From Candidatus Margulisiibacteriota bacterium (GTDB lineage: Bacteria; Margulisbacteria; WOR-1; XYC2-FULL-46-14; JAHJBW01): a stretch of 12,843 nt of DNA. The first letter of the stretch is position 1; each line of letters starts with the position of its first letter. A program made the position numbers and the translations under genes. The notes under the pieces were generated by a model. The model had not been told where the DNA came from. It saw only the letters and a program-made list of their open reading frames with translations, and did not search any database. The stretch covers positions 1-12,843 of the forward strand of contig JAHJBW010000135.1 in NCBI GenBank assembly GCA_018813405.1. Direction: 5' to 3'. This document shows positions 12,795 through 12,843 of this stretch, in pieces.

Positions 12795-12843
12795 CTAGCT
12801 TAAAAAAGGCTCAATGGCTGGCAGTAAATATTTGTTGACGAAA
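12795..12843 (-). CDS. Possible C-terminal end of an upstream gene
   Basis: One minus-strand frame is open from the window edge to a TAG at 12795-12797 and reads FVNKYLLPAIEPFLS. The other two frames close earlier. The position just ahead of the porG ribosome binding site fits the tail of a preceding operon gene. Fifteen residues are too few to identify it. Confidence 0.3.
   Translation of the reverse strand, partial: FVNKYLLPAIEPFLS

Overview
The window looks like a chromosomal piece from an anaerobic bacterium of moderate GC, perhaps one of the uncultivated candidate phyla (Margulisbacteria/Saganbacteria- or Omnitrophota-like). The evidence is a four-subunit pyruvate:ferredoxin oxidoreductase, a rubrerythrin N-terminus beside thioredoxin, a Ycf45-type R3H ATPase, a small GIY-YIG nuclease next to a tRNA, and several short dispersed palindromic repeats. 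The phylum is inference; the anaerobic lifestyle is better supported.

Left part, minus strand (1-2836): a PAS-only protein, a 7-TM PAS protein overlapping it by 4 bp, thioredoxin, then the first 26 residues of rubrerythrin running off the left edge. The two PAS proteins lack any kinase, cyclase or GGDEF domain but end in the same conserved tail. Together the group reads as redox/oxygen sensing and defence.

Middle part, plus strand (2898-7960): a small two-helix membrane protein with a consensus promoter that gives a leaderless start; a stretch with interleaved inverted repeats; a damaged tRNA-Gln copy carrying three 15-bp palindromes; a GIY-YIG endonuclease ORF; an intact tRNA-Gln(CUG) starting 3 nt after the nuclease stop; a secreted type-B carboxylesterase whose 3' end is built from tandem octamers and a dispersed repeat; L-aspartate oxidase (NAD synthesis); and an AI-2E family transporter. 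The tRNA/pseudo-tRNA/GIY-YIG block is the most unusual structure in the window.

Right part, minus strand (7953-12843): a tightly packed gene string porG-porD-porA-porB-hup-R3H/AAA ATPase, probably one transcript, with gaps of -1, 5, 0, 25 and 6 nt. The por genes make the enzyme that interconverts pyruvate and acetyl-CoA with ferredoxin; HU and the ATPase are linked by position only. The last ATPase codons overlap the transporter stop from the other strand. No convincing rho-independent terminator and no CRISPR array was seen. No gene-free stretch exceeds 300 bases; the longest is 3179-3376, which holds the repeats and the pseudo-tRNA.
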